Origin: Liolophura sinensis
Taxonomy: Eukaryota > Mollusca > Polyplacophora > Chitonida > Chitonidae
Length of the DNA stretch: 64,000 nt
Assembly (NCBI RefSeq): GCF_032854445.1
Contig: NW_027017983.1
Coordinates: 1-64,000 of the forward strand
Reading direction: 5' to 3'
The notes under the pieces were generated by a model, which saw only the letters and a list, made by a program, of their open reading frames with translations, did not search any database and was not told the origin of the DNA. How positions within the stretch are numbered: position 1 is the first letter of the stretch; every line of letters starts with the position of its first letter. A program made the translations under genes and the position numbers. Of this stretch, positions 9,507 through 19,963 are shown in pieces.

Positions 9507-9979
9507 ATGAGTACAACGAATCCGGAAGGCCCGAAGGAAGTGGGGAGGGTTACAGCGGATTCTCCGAATGACGGCCCTGCAAAGAATCCCAAAAAAAGTC
9601 GCTGCGGGTCGAGCGGGTGCTGCAGCAAGAAAGGCCAAGGCTGAAAAGCTCAAGGAAGATCTTCGCGAGGCTAAGGCTGCTTTGCTTGGCGTAGCTGATT
9701 CTACTAAGAAACAGCCGAAGGAACCGGATTCTACGAAAGGAGGGGGGAGCCACAGATTTTGCGAAGGAACCGGATTCTACGAAGGTACACCAAATCACCC
9801 ACTGGAGGGAGCCCCTGGCGTTATTAGGCGTTGGCAGCTTTGCAGTGCTTGTGTTGCTAGGCGTGTGGCGCAGCCGCGATACGCCGCAAAAAGATATCAC
9901 GCCGCAAGAACAGAAACTCCATTTAAATACACGTCGCGACCCTTTCTATATGGAGCAGCATGTCTACTCCACCCAGTGA
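9507..9979 (+). pseudogene. Single-pass membrane protein with basic N-terminal half
   Basis: ATG at 9,507 opens MSTTNPEGPKEVGRVTADSP. After an A-run near 9,590 the frame slips into a lysine/alanine-rich stretch (AGAAARKAKAEKLKEDLR). A direct repeat of GAAGGAACCGGATTCTACGA (about 9,718 and 9,766) follows, and somewhere in this part the frame slips again. The last part encodes a transmembrane helix LALLGVGSFAVLVLLGVW and a charged tail, ending at TGA 9,977-9,979. A basic cytoplasmic or internal part plus an anchor suits a small virion membrane protein, but this is inference. It overlaps the next small gene by 20 bp. Confidence 0.5.
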
Positions 9980-10114
9980 CGGAAAGGAGCCCTCCCGAAG
10001 CTGGACTTAACACTCCGTGACGTCGGCATGGTCATTGTAGATGTAGGCCTGGTCATGTTTTTGAGGGAGCTGCTAATTAAACAGGGGCTCTTTCCTCCCA
10101 ATATAATCCAGTAG
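9960..10114 (+). pseudogene. Very small hydrophobic protein (~50 residues)
   Basis: ATG at 9,960 gives MSTPPSDGKEPS; after a one-base slip near 9,997 the frame reads LDLTLRDVGMVIVDVGLVMF and ends at TAG 10,112-10,114, only 2 bp before the next ATG. The hydrophobic segment VGMVIVDVGLVMFL could be a membrane helix. Tight packing between its two neighbours supports it being a real gene of the viral late cluster. No function is known to me. Confidence 0.45.
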
Positions 10115-10116
10115 TA

Positions 10117-10563
10117 ATGGCCTCCATCGCAATGATGATGGGCGGCGCCCTCGTAAATGCTCTGGCCTTCAGCGGGAGCAACTATATGTTTTCGATGCTG
10201 AGGAGTTCCGGCGTCGACGAAGAGCGGAGGCGCCATGACCGCGCTGTAGAGCAGCTCCATGCCGCCCAGGAAAAATGGGCCCGAAAACGCACTGAGCGCT
10301 TGCACTGGATCAACGATGAACACCGCCAGGGCCACGCTGTCCAAACGTTCCGGGATGTCGACGCTGCAATCCGCGAGTATTCTAGGGTCACGGGCAAAAC
10401 TCATACACGCGATGCACGCAACGCGCTGCTGGGGGAAGAGCCAGAGCTCTCCGATTTCTATGTGCCTAGTGAGGACCAAAAACACCGCGAGATAACCTTT
10501 GTCATCCTGGGAATGTGTGTGGTGGGGGATGTGAGTTACGGAATCGCAAAACTCACCAAGTAA
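10117..10563 (+). CDS. Conserved Polinton-associated protein, intact 148-residue ORF
   Basis: This is the only gene of the viral element that reads through from ATG (10,117) to TAA (10,561-10,563) with no visible lesion. It has a small hydrophobic N-terminus (MMMGGALVNALAFSGSNYMF), then a charged helical middle (AAQEKWARKRTERLHWINDE), a DVDAAIREYSRVTGK stretch, the pattern ELSDFYVPSEDQKHREITF, and a hydrophobic C-terminus (FVILGMCVVGDVSYGIAKL). I recall close relatives in cnidarian and molluscan elements, always last in the plus-strand cluster. Two hydrophobic ends suggest a membrane-associated virion protein. Survival of this frame may be chance, given its short length, or may indicate constraint. 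Confidence 0.6.
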   Translation: MASIAMMMGGALVNALAFSGSNYMFSMLRSSGVDEERRRHDRAVEQLHAAQEKWARKRTERLHWINDEHRQGHAVQTFRDVDAAIREYSRVTGKTHTRDARNALLGEEPELSDFYVPSEDQKHREITFVILGMCVVGDVSYGIAKLTK

Positions 10564-10752
10564 TCCGAACTGACTGTGCCGGACTCGCCATCGAGTTCCT
10601 CGCCGTATGGCTGGCACGATCTTAGTGGTAAGGTAGTTCTGCGTGCGCAAATTTGCCGCGACGAGCAGATATCTTTTTTCGAAGAAAAGGGAAGAGCCAC
10701 CCCCTTTTCGAATTTGTGGCGCCCCACCCCTTCGCTCCTGCTCGTGGCCCCC
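10564..10752. other. Junction region with imperfect inverted repeat before the Gmr1-like LTR
   Basis: ACGAGCAG at 10,661-10,668 pairs with CTGCTCGT at 10,738-10,745, and TTCGAAGAAAAGGG at 10,678 pairs imperfectly with CCCCTTTTCGAA at 10,701-10,712. The plus-strand late cluster ends just before, and the minus-strand polymerase gene ends nearby, so a shared termination or RNA 3'-end structure is plausible. The far side of the interrupted polymerase gene should lie here; I could not identify it with confidence. Confidence 0.4.
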
Positions 10753-11459
10753 GTGTTTAAAAATAGTTGAATCCGCCTGGGACGTATGTAAGCCGTGTTT
10801 TCTGTGCAGAGAGGAGGTATTTTTGCTGCATCCACTGGGAGCCAGGAGAGTGTGCGACGCTCTCGTATCGAGTCCATTATATTTATATGAGCTGGTGATG
10901 CCAGTTTCGTTTGGGAGGACAGGTTTTTATGCCGGCACCGTTTGTGTACCACAGTTGTACTGATGTCTGGTTTATGTGAATTTCTGCGGAAGTCACGTTT
11001 CGGATCTTTATTATGATTATACAGTGTTGACTGTGTAGTTTGTTTAACACGCTGACCTCACCTGACCGACAAGGTCGTCGAGGACTCTAAACTGAAGTTT
11101 TCAGTTTTGCAAAGGACGTTCGTTCTGCCACAAGGTGACAGTACTCTACGTCTCTGAACGGCTCGTTTGTGAGTTTCTGCGGGAGCTGTGATTGTTCTAA
11201 AGTGGAATATACCTGCATGCCTGTATTGTGTGTTTATCCCATGGTCTTTACGTTGGATCTCCTGGAATACGTTCCTTGGGATGCAAAGGTGAACTGGAAA
11301 CTTTTAAAGACCGGTAATACTAATGTGTATGTTTTTTTATGTTGTTGTTGTTGAACTGTCTGTAAACTGTACGTCTCATTTTATATATAAAGCCATTGTT
11401 CACATTGTAATATTGAGTCACTGAGTCTGTTTTCTGTTGCTGTTTTCAATACCGTAACA
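10753..11459 (+). repeat. 5' LTR of the Gmr1-like element, truncated
   Basis: It starts at GTGTTTAAAA, aligned with 15,711 of the 3' LTR, so 159 bp of U3 are absent. It also lacks the 137 bp found at 16,187-16,323. Otherwise the two LTRs differ at few positions. It ends in CCGTAACA. Confidence 0.85.
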
Positions 11460-11463
11460 GAAA

Positions 11464-11481
11464 TTGGGGGCTTGTCCGGGA
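11464..11481 (+). promoter_or_regulatory. Primer binding site of the Gmr1-like element
   Basis: TTGGGGGCTTGTCCGGGA lies four bases after the 5' LTR. It matches the retroviral tRNA-Pro type site (TGGGGGCTCGTCC) with one difference. Confidence 0.65.
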
Positions 11482-11586
11482 ACTGATTGTTTCCTTTTGT
11501 TTTGCACCGGATATTTGAAGTTAAACACATGTGAGAAGCGATTGCTTAATTTTAACGGTGAATGATTCAGTGGCTAAATATTTACA

Positions 11587-14500
11587 ATGGGAGATTTTGA
11601 TCCTAAACAGTTTGTTAATGCGCCCGATCAGGATGTTTTTGAGAGTTTAAAGAACGAAGACTTGGTTAAGTTAGGGACATTTTTAGGTTTGTCCGTAAAG
11701 TCTTCATGGAGGAAAAGAGATATGCAGTATACTTTGTTGGAGTGAAAGTGGAGATAGGGAGGTTTGATAGTTCTGCATTATCTGATTATGAGTTCGAGGG
11801 TCAGTCTGATGCCGAGCTTAAGTTTAAGCAGTTTGAGTTAAAGTTGAGATTGGAGAAAGAGGAAAGAGAGAAAGAGAAAGAGAGGGAACATGAGATAGAA
11901 AAGTTGAAAATGCAGAAAGAGGAAAGAGAGAACGAAAGAGAGAGGGACGTGCAGAGAGAGGAAAGAAAGAGGCAAGAAAGAGAGAGGGAAAGAGAATTGG
12001 AGTTCCAAATGAAAAAGTTAGAGGTTGAGAGAGGTGAGAAACCGGGTCCTTCCGGTAGACAGGGTTCAGGATTTAATGTGACCAAATACATTCGGTTAGT
12101 TCCATCCTTTCAGGAAAAAGAGGTGGATAAGTATTTTCTGCATTTTGAGAAAATTGCAAATAGCTTGAAGTGGCCTAAAGAGGTCTGGACTATGTTATTA
12201 CAGAGTGTGCTAATTGGAAAGGCTAGGGAAATTTACACTCAGTTAAGTGTAGAGAATGCTTTTAATTATGACTGTGTGAAAGAGGTAATTTTGAAGGGTT
12301 ATGAATTGGTGCCTAAAGCTTACCGCCAGAAATTTCGTAACTATGAAAAAGGTAGAGATCAGACATACGTTGAGTTTGGTCGAGCTAAGGAGCAGTTGTT
12401 TGATCGCTGGTGTACAGCCAAGAAAATAGGCAGGGATTTTGAAAGTTTGCGTCAGCTTGTGCTGGTAGAAGAGTTCAAGCGTTGTATTCATAATGATGTA
12501 AAGGTGTTCATTGATGAGCAGAAGGCGAGTACACTTGAAGAGGCAGCCAGTTTAGCTGATGATTATTCCTTGACACATAAGGTTACATACACGGGTAAGC
12601 CATTTAATTCATTTACGCGTAGAAATACCCAGTCACATGCAACAGGTAGAGGTAGCTCTACACAGAAGAGTTCTACACCAGGCTCCAATGGTTCTACAGC
12701 TCATGGTTCACGTAGTTCAGATTGGAATGGTTATCCTCGAAATAGGGTCACTTGTAATTTTTGCAAGCGGGTAGGTCACGTGATGAGTGAATGTTACAAG
12801 TTGAAAAGGATACGGGAAGCTCAGAATGAGTCTAAGCCCACAGGTCTTTGTGTTGCAATGCACAAAACATTGCCGGAAGTTACATCAGCAGTTAAAAGCA
12901 GATCAGAGTTAGCTGATATGGGATTGGATAAGATTCCTAAATGCTCTATGGATAGCTTCGCTCCGTTTATCAATTCTGGTTCAGTGTCGCTTAGAAGCGA
13001 CATGTCTTGTGCTACCCCTATAAAGATATTAAGGGATGCTGGGGCATCTCAGTCTCTGTTGTTGATGAATACTCTGCCCTTCTCTGAAGAGTCATACTCT
13101 GGGGTTCGTGCCCTTATTAGAGGTGTAGAGTCTAGTGACTTTGTCAGTGTTCCCCTTCATGATATTTTTCTGTCATCAGATTTGATATCTGGACCTGTCA
13201 GGGTAGGCATTAAGTCTTCATTACCTTTTGAGGGTATTCATTTGTTGTTGGGAAATGACTTAGCGCATGATAAAGTTACTGTTGATCCCTTAATGGTTGA
13301 TAAGCCTTCTCTGAATTCAGTCACAGAGCCAGTTGAAAGCGAGATAGCGGGTTTATATCCGTCCTGTGTTGTTACAAGAGCTATGTCTAGAAAAGTCAGT
13401 ACGGACCAGGGTAGTACTGTTGATTTGAGCGAGACTTTTCTCAACAACATGTTGGATGGAGATTCTTCCAAATTAGACAGCCAGCAGGAAGTAGATACTA
13501 ATTTTGTTAGTGGTGATCAGCCATTTTGTTGGACTGAGTTGATTGCTGAACAACACAGTGATCCAAGTATTTCTTGCTTGTTTAATGATGCAGCTAAAGA
13601 TGGTGAATCTTTACCTGACCCATGCTACTACTATGTCAAGTCTAGCATATTGATGCGGCAGTGGAGGCCTCCCGATGTTTCGTTGGAGGATGAATGGGCA
13701 ATTAAGCATCAGGTAGTTGTGCCCAAGTCTTATCGTAAAGAAATTCTGACCATGGCGCATGAAACGCCGTTAGCAGGTCATTTAGGTGTTAATAAGACCT
13801 ATCATAAGATTCTCAGTCATTTTTATTGGCCAGGAATAAGGAAAGATGTTACTGAATTTTGCAGGTCTTGTCATGCATGTCAGTTAGTGGGGAAACCTAA
13901 CCAGACAATCCCCAAGGCAGCCTTGGGCCTATTCCTGCAATTGGTGAGCCATTCAGTGGAATCTTAATGGATTGTGTTGGTCCGCTACCTAAGACAAAGT
14001 CTGGAAATCTGTATATGTTAACTATAATGTGTACTTCAACTCGTTTCCCTGAGGCAAGTCCATTAAGGAATATTACTGCCAAGACTGTAATTAAGGCCTT
14101 AGTTAAGTTCTTCACCATGTTTGGTCTGCTTAAGTCAGTACAGTCAGACCAGGGTTCAAATTTCATGTCTGGTGTGTTCCAACAAGTTATGCATGAGCTA
14201 GGTATTAGCCAGTATAAATCCTCAGCTTATCACCCACAAAGTCAAGGAGCACTAGAGAGATTCCATCAGACACTGAAAAGTATGATAAGAACTTACTGCT
14301 TTGAGACAGGGAAAGATTGAGACGAGGGTGTACCTTTGTTAATGTTTGCTGTAAGAGAGTCTGTACAAGAGTCACTTGGATTTAGTCCATTTGAGCTTGT
14401 GTTTGGCCATACTGTGCGTGGTCCACTACAGTTGTTCAAGGAAAAGTTTGTGTCTGGTGATAGTGACAATGTTAACCTATTACAGTATGTGTCAAGTTTT

Positions 14501-14792
14501 CGTACTAAGCTCAACAGAGTATGTGAGTTAGCCAGAGAGAATCTTACAGCTTCTCAGAAGAGTATGAAAACTAAGTATGACAAAGAGACAGTAAGACGCA
14601 GATTTGAAGTTGGTCTGAAGGTATTGGCCTTACTTCCAGTTAGTGGTAAGCCACTTGAGGCTCGTTATTTTGGACCTTATGTAGTAGACAAGAGGCTAAG
14701 TGATCTTAATTATATTATTTTTACTCCTGATCGGCGCAAATCTAGACAACTTTGTCACATTAACATGTTAAAGCCATATGTAGACAGATAGC
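11587..14792 (+). pseudogene. Gmr1-like gag-protease-integrase
   Basis: The likely start is ATG 11,587 (MGDFDPKQFVNAPDQDVFES). A slip near 11,735 joins the long frame to 13,967. In order: a very charged E/K/R coiled coil (residues ~50-115), a SCAN-like gag domain (KYIRLVPSFQEKEVDKYFLH to ASLADDYS), a CCHC knuckle (CNFCKRVGHVMSEC), a protease-like motif with active-site pattern DAGASQS, the integrase zinc-binding domain (HETPLAGHLGVNKTYHKI, CRSCHACQ) and, after a slip near 13,925, the DDE core (MDCVGPL; SDQGSNFMS; GALERFHQTLK). TGA at ~14,318 interrupts it; the C-terminal chromo-like part ends at 14,792. SCAN-like gag is known from Gmr1 elements. It is inactive through two slips and one stop. 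Confidence 0.75.
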
Positions 14793-14837
14793 ACTGATCT
14801 CAATGTTGTACATCCTGGTGGAGTTGCTATCTCTTGT

Positions 14838-15437
14838 TTTCCAGTGCCAAGTTGTAAGAGAGAGTTAAAGCGTTTTTTGGGCATGGCAGGTTATTATCGT
14901 AAGTTCTGTAGGAACTTTTCATTTGTTAGTGAGCCACTAACTCAGCTGTTAAAGAAAGGTGCTAAATTCTTGTGGTCCATTGAGTGTCAGAGGTCTTTTG
15001 ATAGATTAAAGGCCATGCTAAGCAGCGGCTCCATACTTGTAGCACCTGATTTTAATTTACCATTTAAGCTAGCTGTTGATGCTAGTGATATATCTGCTGG
15101 GGCAGTTTTGTTACAAGAAAATGAAACAGATCACGTTGATCACCCTGTATGTTTTTTCTCTCGCAAATTTGACAAGTGCCAGAGAAATTATTCGACAATA
15201 GAAAAGGAGTGTCTGTCCTTGATTCTGGCATTACAGCATTTTGAAGTATACGTGACTTCGTCAAGTTACCCCATTGTTGTGTATACAGATCACAATCCCT
15301 TAACCTTCTTGCACAAACTAAAAGGTAAAAACCGAAGATTGTTACGGTGGAGTTTGCTTTTGCAAGAATTTAATCTAGAGATTAGACACATAAAAGGGAA
15401 AGATAATGTGATTGCTGATTGTTTGTCACGTGTCTAG
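14838..15437 (+). pseudogene. RT connection and RNase H remnant of the Gmr1-like element
   Basis: The frame begins abruptly in the region after the RT palm (KRELKRFLGMAGYYRKFCRN) and continues through RNase H (FKLAVDASDISAGAVLLQ; RNYSTIEKECLSLILALQHF; YTDHNPLTFL; GKDNVIADCLSRV) to TAG at 15,435-15,437. No palm or YxDD motif precedes it. Position after integrase is as expected for Gmr1. Inference: a deletion removed about 200 codons of reverse transcriptase with a junction near 14,835. Confidence 0.75.
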
Positions 15438-15540
15438 TTGGTTTTCTGCAGCTTTGTTTTTAAAGACTGTGGTAAACGTTATTATTATTCATAATTATGA
15501 ATATGTTAAAGAAAGTTTTATGCAAAACTTTCTTTCCCTG

Positions 15541-15551
15541 AAGGGTGGGGG
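15541..15551 (+). promoter_or_regulatory. Polypurine tract of the Gmr1-like element
   Basis: AAGGGTGGGGG directly precedes the 3' LTR start TGTTATG at 15,552, as needed for plus-strand priming. Confidence 0.7.
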
Positions 15552-16556
15552 TGTTATGTATGACTATTTAACGTCTTCATGTACTGTTAGTCTGCGGACC
15601 TTTGTGAAAGCATAACAGGCCCTGTTATATATGTACAGCGCGGACCTGATGGAAAGCACCTTCTTCAATGCTCTGTTTATTTAACTGGCTGTTCATTGGC
15701 TGTTAATTCTGTGTTTAAAAAGAGTTGAATCCACCTGGGACGTATATAAGCCGTGTTTTCTGTGCAGAGAGGAGGTATTTTTGCTGCATCCAACTGGGAG
15801 CCAGGAGAGTGTGCGACGCTCTCGTATCGAGTCCATTATATTTATATGAGCTGGTGATGCCAGTTTCGTTTGGGAGGACAGATTTTTATGCCGGCACCGT
15901 TTGTGTACCACAGTTGTACTGATGTCTGGTTTATGTGAATTTCTGCGGAAGTCACGTTTCGGATCTTTATTATGATTATACAGTGTTGACTGTGTAGTTT
16001 GTTTAACACGCTGACCTCACCTGACCGACAAGGTCGTCGAGGACTCTAAACTGAAGTTTTCAGTTTTGCAAAGGACGTTCGTTCTGCCACAAGGTGACAG
16101 TACTCTACGTCTCTGAACGGCTCGTTTGTGAGTTTCTGCGGGAGCTGTGATTGTTCTAAAGTGGATTATACCTCCATGCCTGTATTAACCCTGTGTTGTG
16201 CTCTGCGGGTGTGACGTCATTCAAAGGCTTGACTGTTCCAGTTCTGTGTAACCTGTGTACTGTGTTCGCGTGCGCTAACCTAGCGAAGTACCTGACTGGG
16301 ACAATTTGTGACTTGTGTGAATTGTGTGTTTATCCCATGGTCTTTACGTTGGATCTCCTGGAATACGTTCCTTGGGATGCAAAGGTGAACTGGAAACTTT
16401 TAAAGCCCGGTTATACTGATGTGTATGTTTTTTTTATGTTGTTGTTGTTGAACTGTCTGTAAACTGTACGTCTCATTTTATATATAAAGCCATTGTTTAC
16501 ATTGTAATATTGAGTCACTGAGTCTGTTTTCTGTTGCTGTTTTCATTACCGTAACA
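15552..16556 (+). repeat. 3' LTR of the Gmr1-like element, complete
   Basis: It runs 1,005 bp from TGTTATG to CGTAACA with TGTTA/TAACA inverted ends. AATATTGAGTCACTGAG and a TATATAAAGCC motif near the end match the 5' copy. A CCTGGGACGTATATAAGCC stretch at ~15,732 is a plausible TATA promoter. Confidence 0.85.
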
Positions 16557-19500
16557 ACGCCCATACCGTGGCGGAAGATCTTCTTCTTGAAGAGGGCCTC
16601 TTGGTACTGCTTATGGCGGATGCGCTTTTCCACAACTCCTTTTTTCACGCCCTTGGCCTTCTTTATGTTGGCTCCGCCGGTCTTCAGAATGGAGTACATC
16701 TTGGGTCGCAGACCTATGTATTCGGCGATTGGGCGCCCCGCGCACTCGTCCTTTATTTTCCCCAAGACCTTCACATTTGCTTCGCTGTGCAGTGGGTGGT
16801 CTTGGGGGTAATCTGAGGTGACGTCTCCGTACTGGGACTTCATGTGGTGGTAGTAGAAGTCGTACATCAGGTGCTTTGATAGATCTAGAATGCTCATGCC
16901 CACGTAGATAGGTTGGGTTAGGACTAGCCGGGTCTTGTGCGTCTGAACCGCTGCGAGGTCATCATCAAATATGTTTGCCCGTGCGAAGCACGGGCTGGCT
17001 ATCAAGCGTCGGAGCTTGTCGTCTTTTCCAGAGCGTACCAGCTTGATGTCCACACGCTTCCAAAGGTTCTCCATAGTTTTTCCGAATACCGAGTTGATCA
17101 TCAGCTTGTATAGGTCCTTCTCGAATTTACTCGCCGTTTTTCGGAGCTTGGTATTCATCCTGATATAGGGTTCCATCCAAGGGCTCTGGTCGATTCGAAG
17201 GGCCCGGTGAACCTTTGTCAGGCGCATTCCAAGAGATATATACTGTTGTAGGTTCCGGTAGTGCAGGACGTACCGTTCCTTGTTGCTGATTTTGGGGACC
17301 ATCTTTTCGACCTATGTAGGCGCTTTTTTTGCCTAGGAGGCCGTGCTGATTGTCCGACATCCACTCCTTCTTGACCATCAGACGCTCCGGGGCGAATGGG
17401 TAGCCGTTATGGGCGTTATGTAGGTCGGCAGGATACTCTAGGTCGACCTCGAGGATATAACCAGAAGGACTGTCGTGGGGGTGGGTAGCAACCGTTTCAC
17501 CGAGACGCTGCGCGTCGCCTACCCCCTACCCATTGGAAGAAACTGACTCATAGCCCAGCCATATAGATTATTGGCGTCTAGGTATTGGATGTATCTGTTT
17601 GGACTTTCTGGGTTGTATCCCTCCACCTGCGGATTATTGGCTTTGGCGTGTCGCTTACTTACCATGGAGATTCCTCCTCGCAGTCCCTTCTCAATGAAGA
17701 GATGTAGGTCGTAGTCGGTCAACAGCTCCAGCTCTACCCCGGTCTTCTTGTGCAGCGCATCCCACGAGAGACCTGGGCTCGTATAGTAGTGAGCAGGGTC
17801 CAATCCATACTGCCGTAAACAAGTCTTCCTTAAGGCCTTACATCAGCCAACAGGAGCACGTCTGTGCGGTAGTAAAGGTCTGTATAGTCTCCCAGATTGG
17901 CGCAGTCAAATACCTTCCATACCTGTTGAGCGTGGATGTAGTCCTCATCGCTAATGCCATCGACTTGGAGCTTACTGTAGAAGGCCTCTTTGGGTGGGAG
18001 GCTGGACTCGTCGAAGCGCTCCCAGGAGTCCATATACTCATAGGGGTAGACACCCTTGCGCATGAGTAACTTCCGTTTTTCTTCGGCAGGCTCATACCGG
18101 GCTGTGATGTGGAAAGCCTCAGGTTTGTTGGCCTCTACCAGATTGTCAAGGGAAGTCGGTAAGAATTGAACGCTATCGATAAAGCGGAGCTGCCCCAGCT
18201 AGGAGATGTATTTTTCCGTGTTGTTGGGGATGCAGGAGATGCGGCCCTCCACCTTACTTATGGCTTGCATCAGGAGGTGACCGTCGTAGCCCCGTAGGTT
18301 GTGGAAGACTACTGGTATGGCTGTCTTGGGGCCCAGCCGCAACAGGTTGCATATGGTATGGGCCGCGCCTCTGTACTTGCCGGTGATATGGCAGTGATCG
18401 CGCACAGAATCGGCGCCTAGAGGCTTCTCACACACGTGACAGGTTGTGGGATTGTTGTGGGCCTGCCAGTCCTGGGGAGTCATCCTCATGGCTATAGGGC
18501 TGGCTAGAACATTTTTGATTTTCCGTTCCTCCTGCTGGAGAGCTCTGAGGAAGTGTTCCGTCGCGTCAGAGCCTCTGTATTCCACGGGGCGCTTTGTGTG
18601 GCCGTCGCAGCGCACCACACCATAGCAGTAACTACAGGGCTCGTGGTGCTGAGTCTTTTGAGTGCTGCTCTCTGTAGGGCTTTGCGGCGGGCCTGGAATC
18701 TTTTTGGGATGAGCCTCGAAGTCGGCATATATGATGAACGGCGCCGGTAGCTGTTTTGTGGTGGTTCTGGAAGGTGAACTTGTTTTCCCCCTCCTGGGGC
18801 ATTTCCACCCTCACCGCCGTCTGGCCAATCCCTCGGCATTCCGGCTTATGCGCCTCGAGCAGGTCCTCCCTTGTGTAACCGTGTAGGCATCTCTCGCAGA
18901 AGTGTTTGTGATTTCGTGTCTTACTTTTTTGGGACAGGAATCGATCGAGGTCTTTAATCCACGTATAATGGAATTTGCCTGCCTTCCCAATCAGCAGCAA
19001 ATTGATTCGGGGCTTGTGGCCGGTCTACTTGCTGAGGCGATGCACGATCACGCCCGATCACACGTTGATGACGAGGTCGTTCTTCCCCTCCACTTTAGGG
19101 ATCTGAGAGATGGGTGTGGGGGCGTCGATCCCCTCAAAGTCAAGACCATCATTGGTGGGATACTTTGTTGGTCTTTGAGGGTCCCGGGCGGCTGGAAATA
19201 AGGCAGACCGGAGTGCCCATCGGAGGCAGTCGTCGTCTTTGTTCTTCACGTTGATGACTGCTTTCTTGTTACTCACGGCTGCAGGTAGGGGGATGTAGGA
19301 CCCGCCTCTCAGCGGCTGATACCTTGCAATGTCAAGCCAGAGTGTTTGCACGCTATTTACAGCCCACCCTGACCCTCGCCTCAATTTTTCTAGCACCTCC
19401 TGGATGGTGGGGAAGGCCTTATCTAGAGCCCCGCCAATGTCACCGACCTCTAAGAGGGCCTCCTGTTTGCTGCGGAGTACTGGGCTGGTATACCCTTCAC

Positions 19501-19963
19501 TGCCATCGGCGTGGGCCTTTCGCAGCTGAACCCTGAGGCCTAGTTGGATCTTATCCCCGTTGAGTGCCGGGATCTCTTTTTTTAGCTTCTGGCGAATAAT
19601 GGCTCGAATTTCTTCTAAGAAGGGTACACCTTCGGGCACGTTCATCTGCCAGACCTGGAGGAAATTCCTCATGGCCCTGCCGGTGTCAATGAATTCTAGT
19701 TTCTTCTCACCCTGTATTCCGCCTAGCAATTCATCCAACTCCTCGTTACTGAGGGAGTTCTTGTCGTCTTGCTTCAACTCCTCGTTTCTGAGGGAGTTCT
19801 TACTGTCTTGCAGCTGCTTCCACTCAGCCACAGCCGTTTTATGCCTGTTGAGGATCCCCTGCAATTCTTCCAAGGCATTGCGGGACCGTGGGTACTTAGG
19901 CCGCTCACCAATGAGCGCCTCAAACTCTGCCCGTAGTGCTCTGGCTTTTTGATGGTGCTTCAT
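16557..19963 (-). pseudogene. Protein-primed DNA polymerase B (pPolB) of the Polinton-like element
   Basis: ATG at 19,963 starts MKHHQKARALRAEFEAL. The N-terminal domain (to 19,058) includes DDDCLRWALRSALFPA. Two stops (19,058-19,060 TGA; 19,025-19,027 TAG) interrupt it before NLLLIGKAGKFHYTWIKDLD and a cysteine/histidine stretch. Exonuclease motif I (FIIYADFEA, ~18,715-18,735) lies in another frame; motif II is FHNLRGYDGH (~18,280-18,310). Polymerase motif A is IQYLDANNLYGWAMSQ (~17,560-17,600), motif B MINSVFGKTMEN (~17,070-17,100), and RPKMYSI at ~16,690 belongs to the C-terminal part. Motif C (the DTD pair) is absent: KSQYGD is followed directly by VTSDYPQDHPLHS with the frame kept, an in-frame loss of ~35 residues near 16,829. 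At least five frameshifts occur. The 3' end is cut off by the Gmr1-like LTR at 16,556. Confidence 0.8.

Larger units (their letters stand above)
10753..16556 (+). mobile_element. Gmr1-like Ty3/Gypsy LTR retrotransposon, internally deleted
   Basis: The order is LTR, gag, protease-like motif, integrase, then RNase H, LTR. Integrase upstream of reverse transcriptase/RNase H is the hallmark of the Gmr1 group, opposite to ordinary Ty3/Gypsy elements. The 3' LTR is complete (TGTTA...TAACA). The 5' LTR lacks its first 159 bp and an internal 137 bp. Between integrase (to 14,792) and the RNase H region (from ~14,838) the reverse transcriptase core is missing. The insertion cuts the viral polymerase gene near its 3' end, so it is younger than the viral element. 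No target duplication can be checked, because the left border is lost. Confidence 0.8.

Noticed and set aside
9964-10650. Long minus-strand ORF of 228 codons
   Set aside because: It lies antisense to two plus-strand genes recognised by sequence, and has no motif of its own.
11801-12091. Minus-strand ORF rich in Ser and Leu
   Set aside because: It is the antisense shadow of the E/K/R-rich coiled coil in the Gmr1-like gag.
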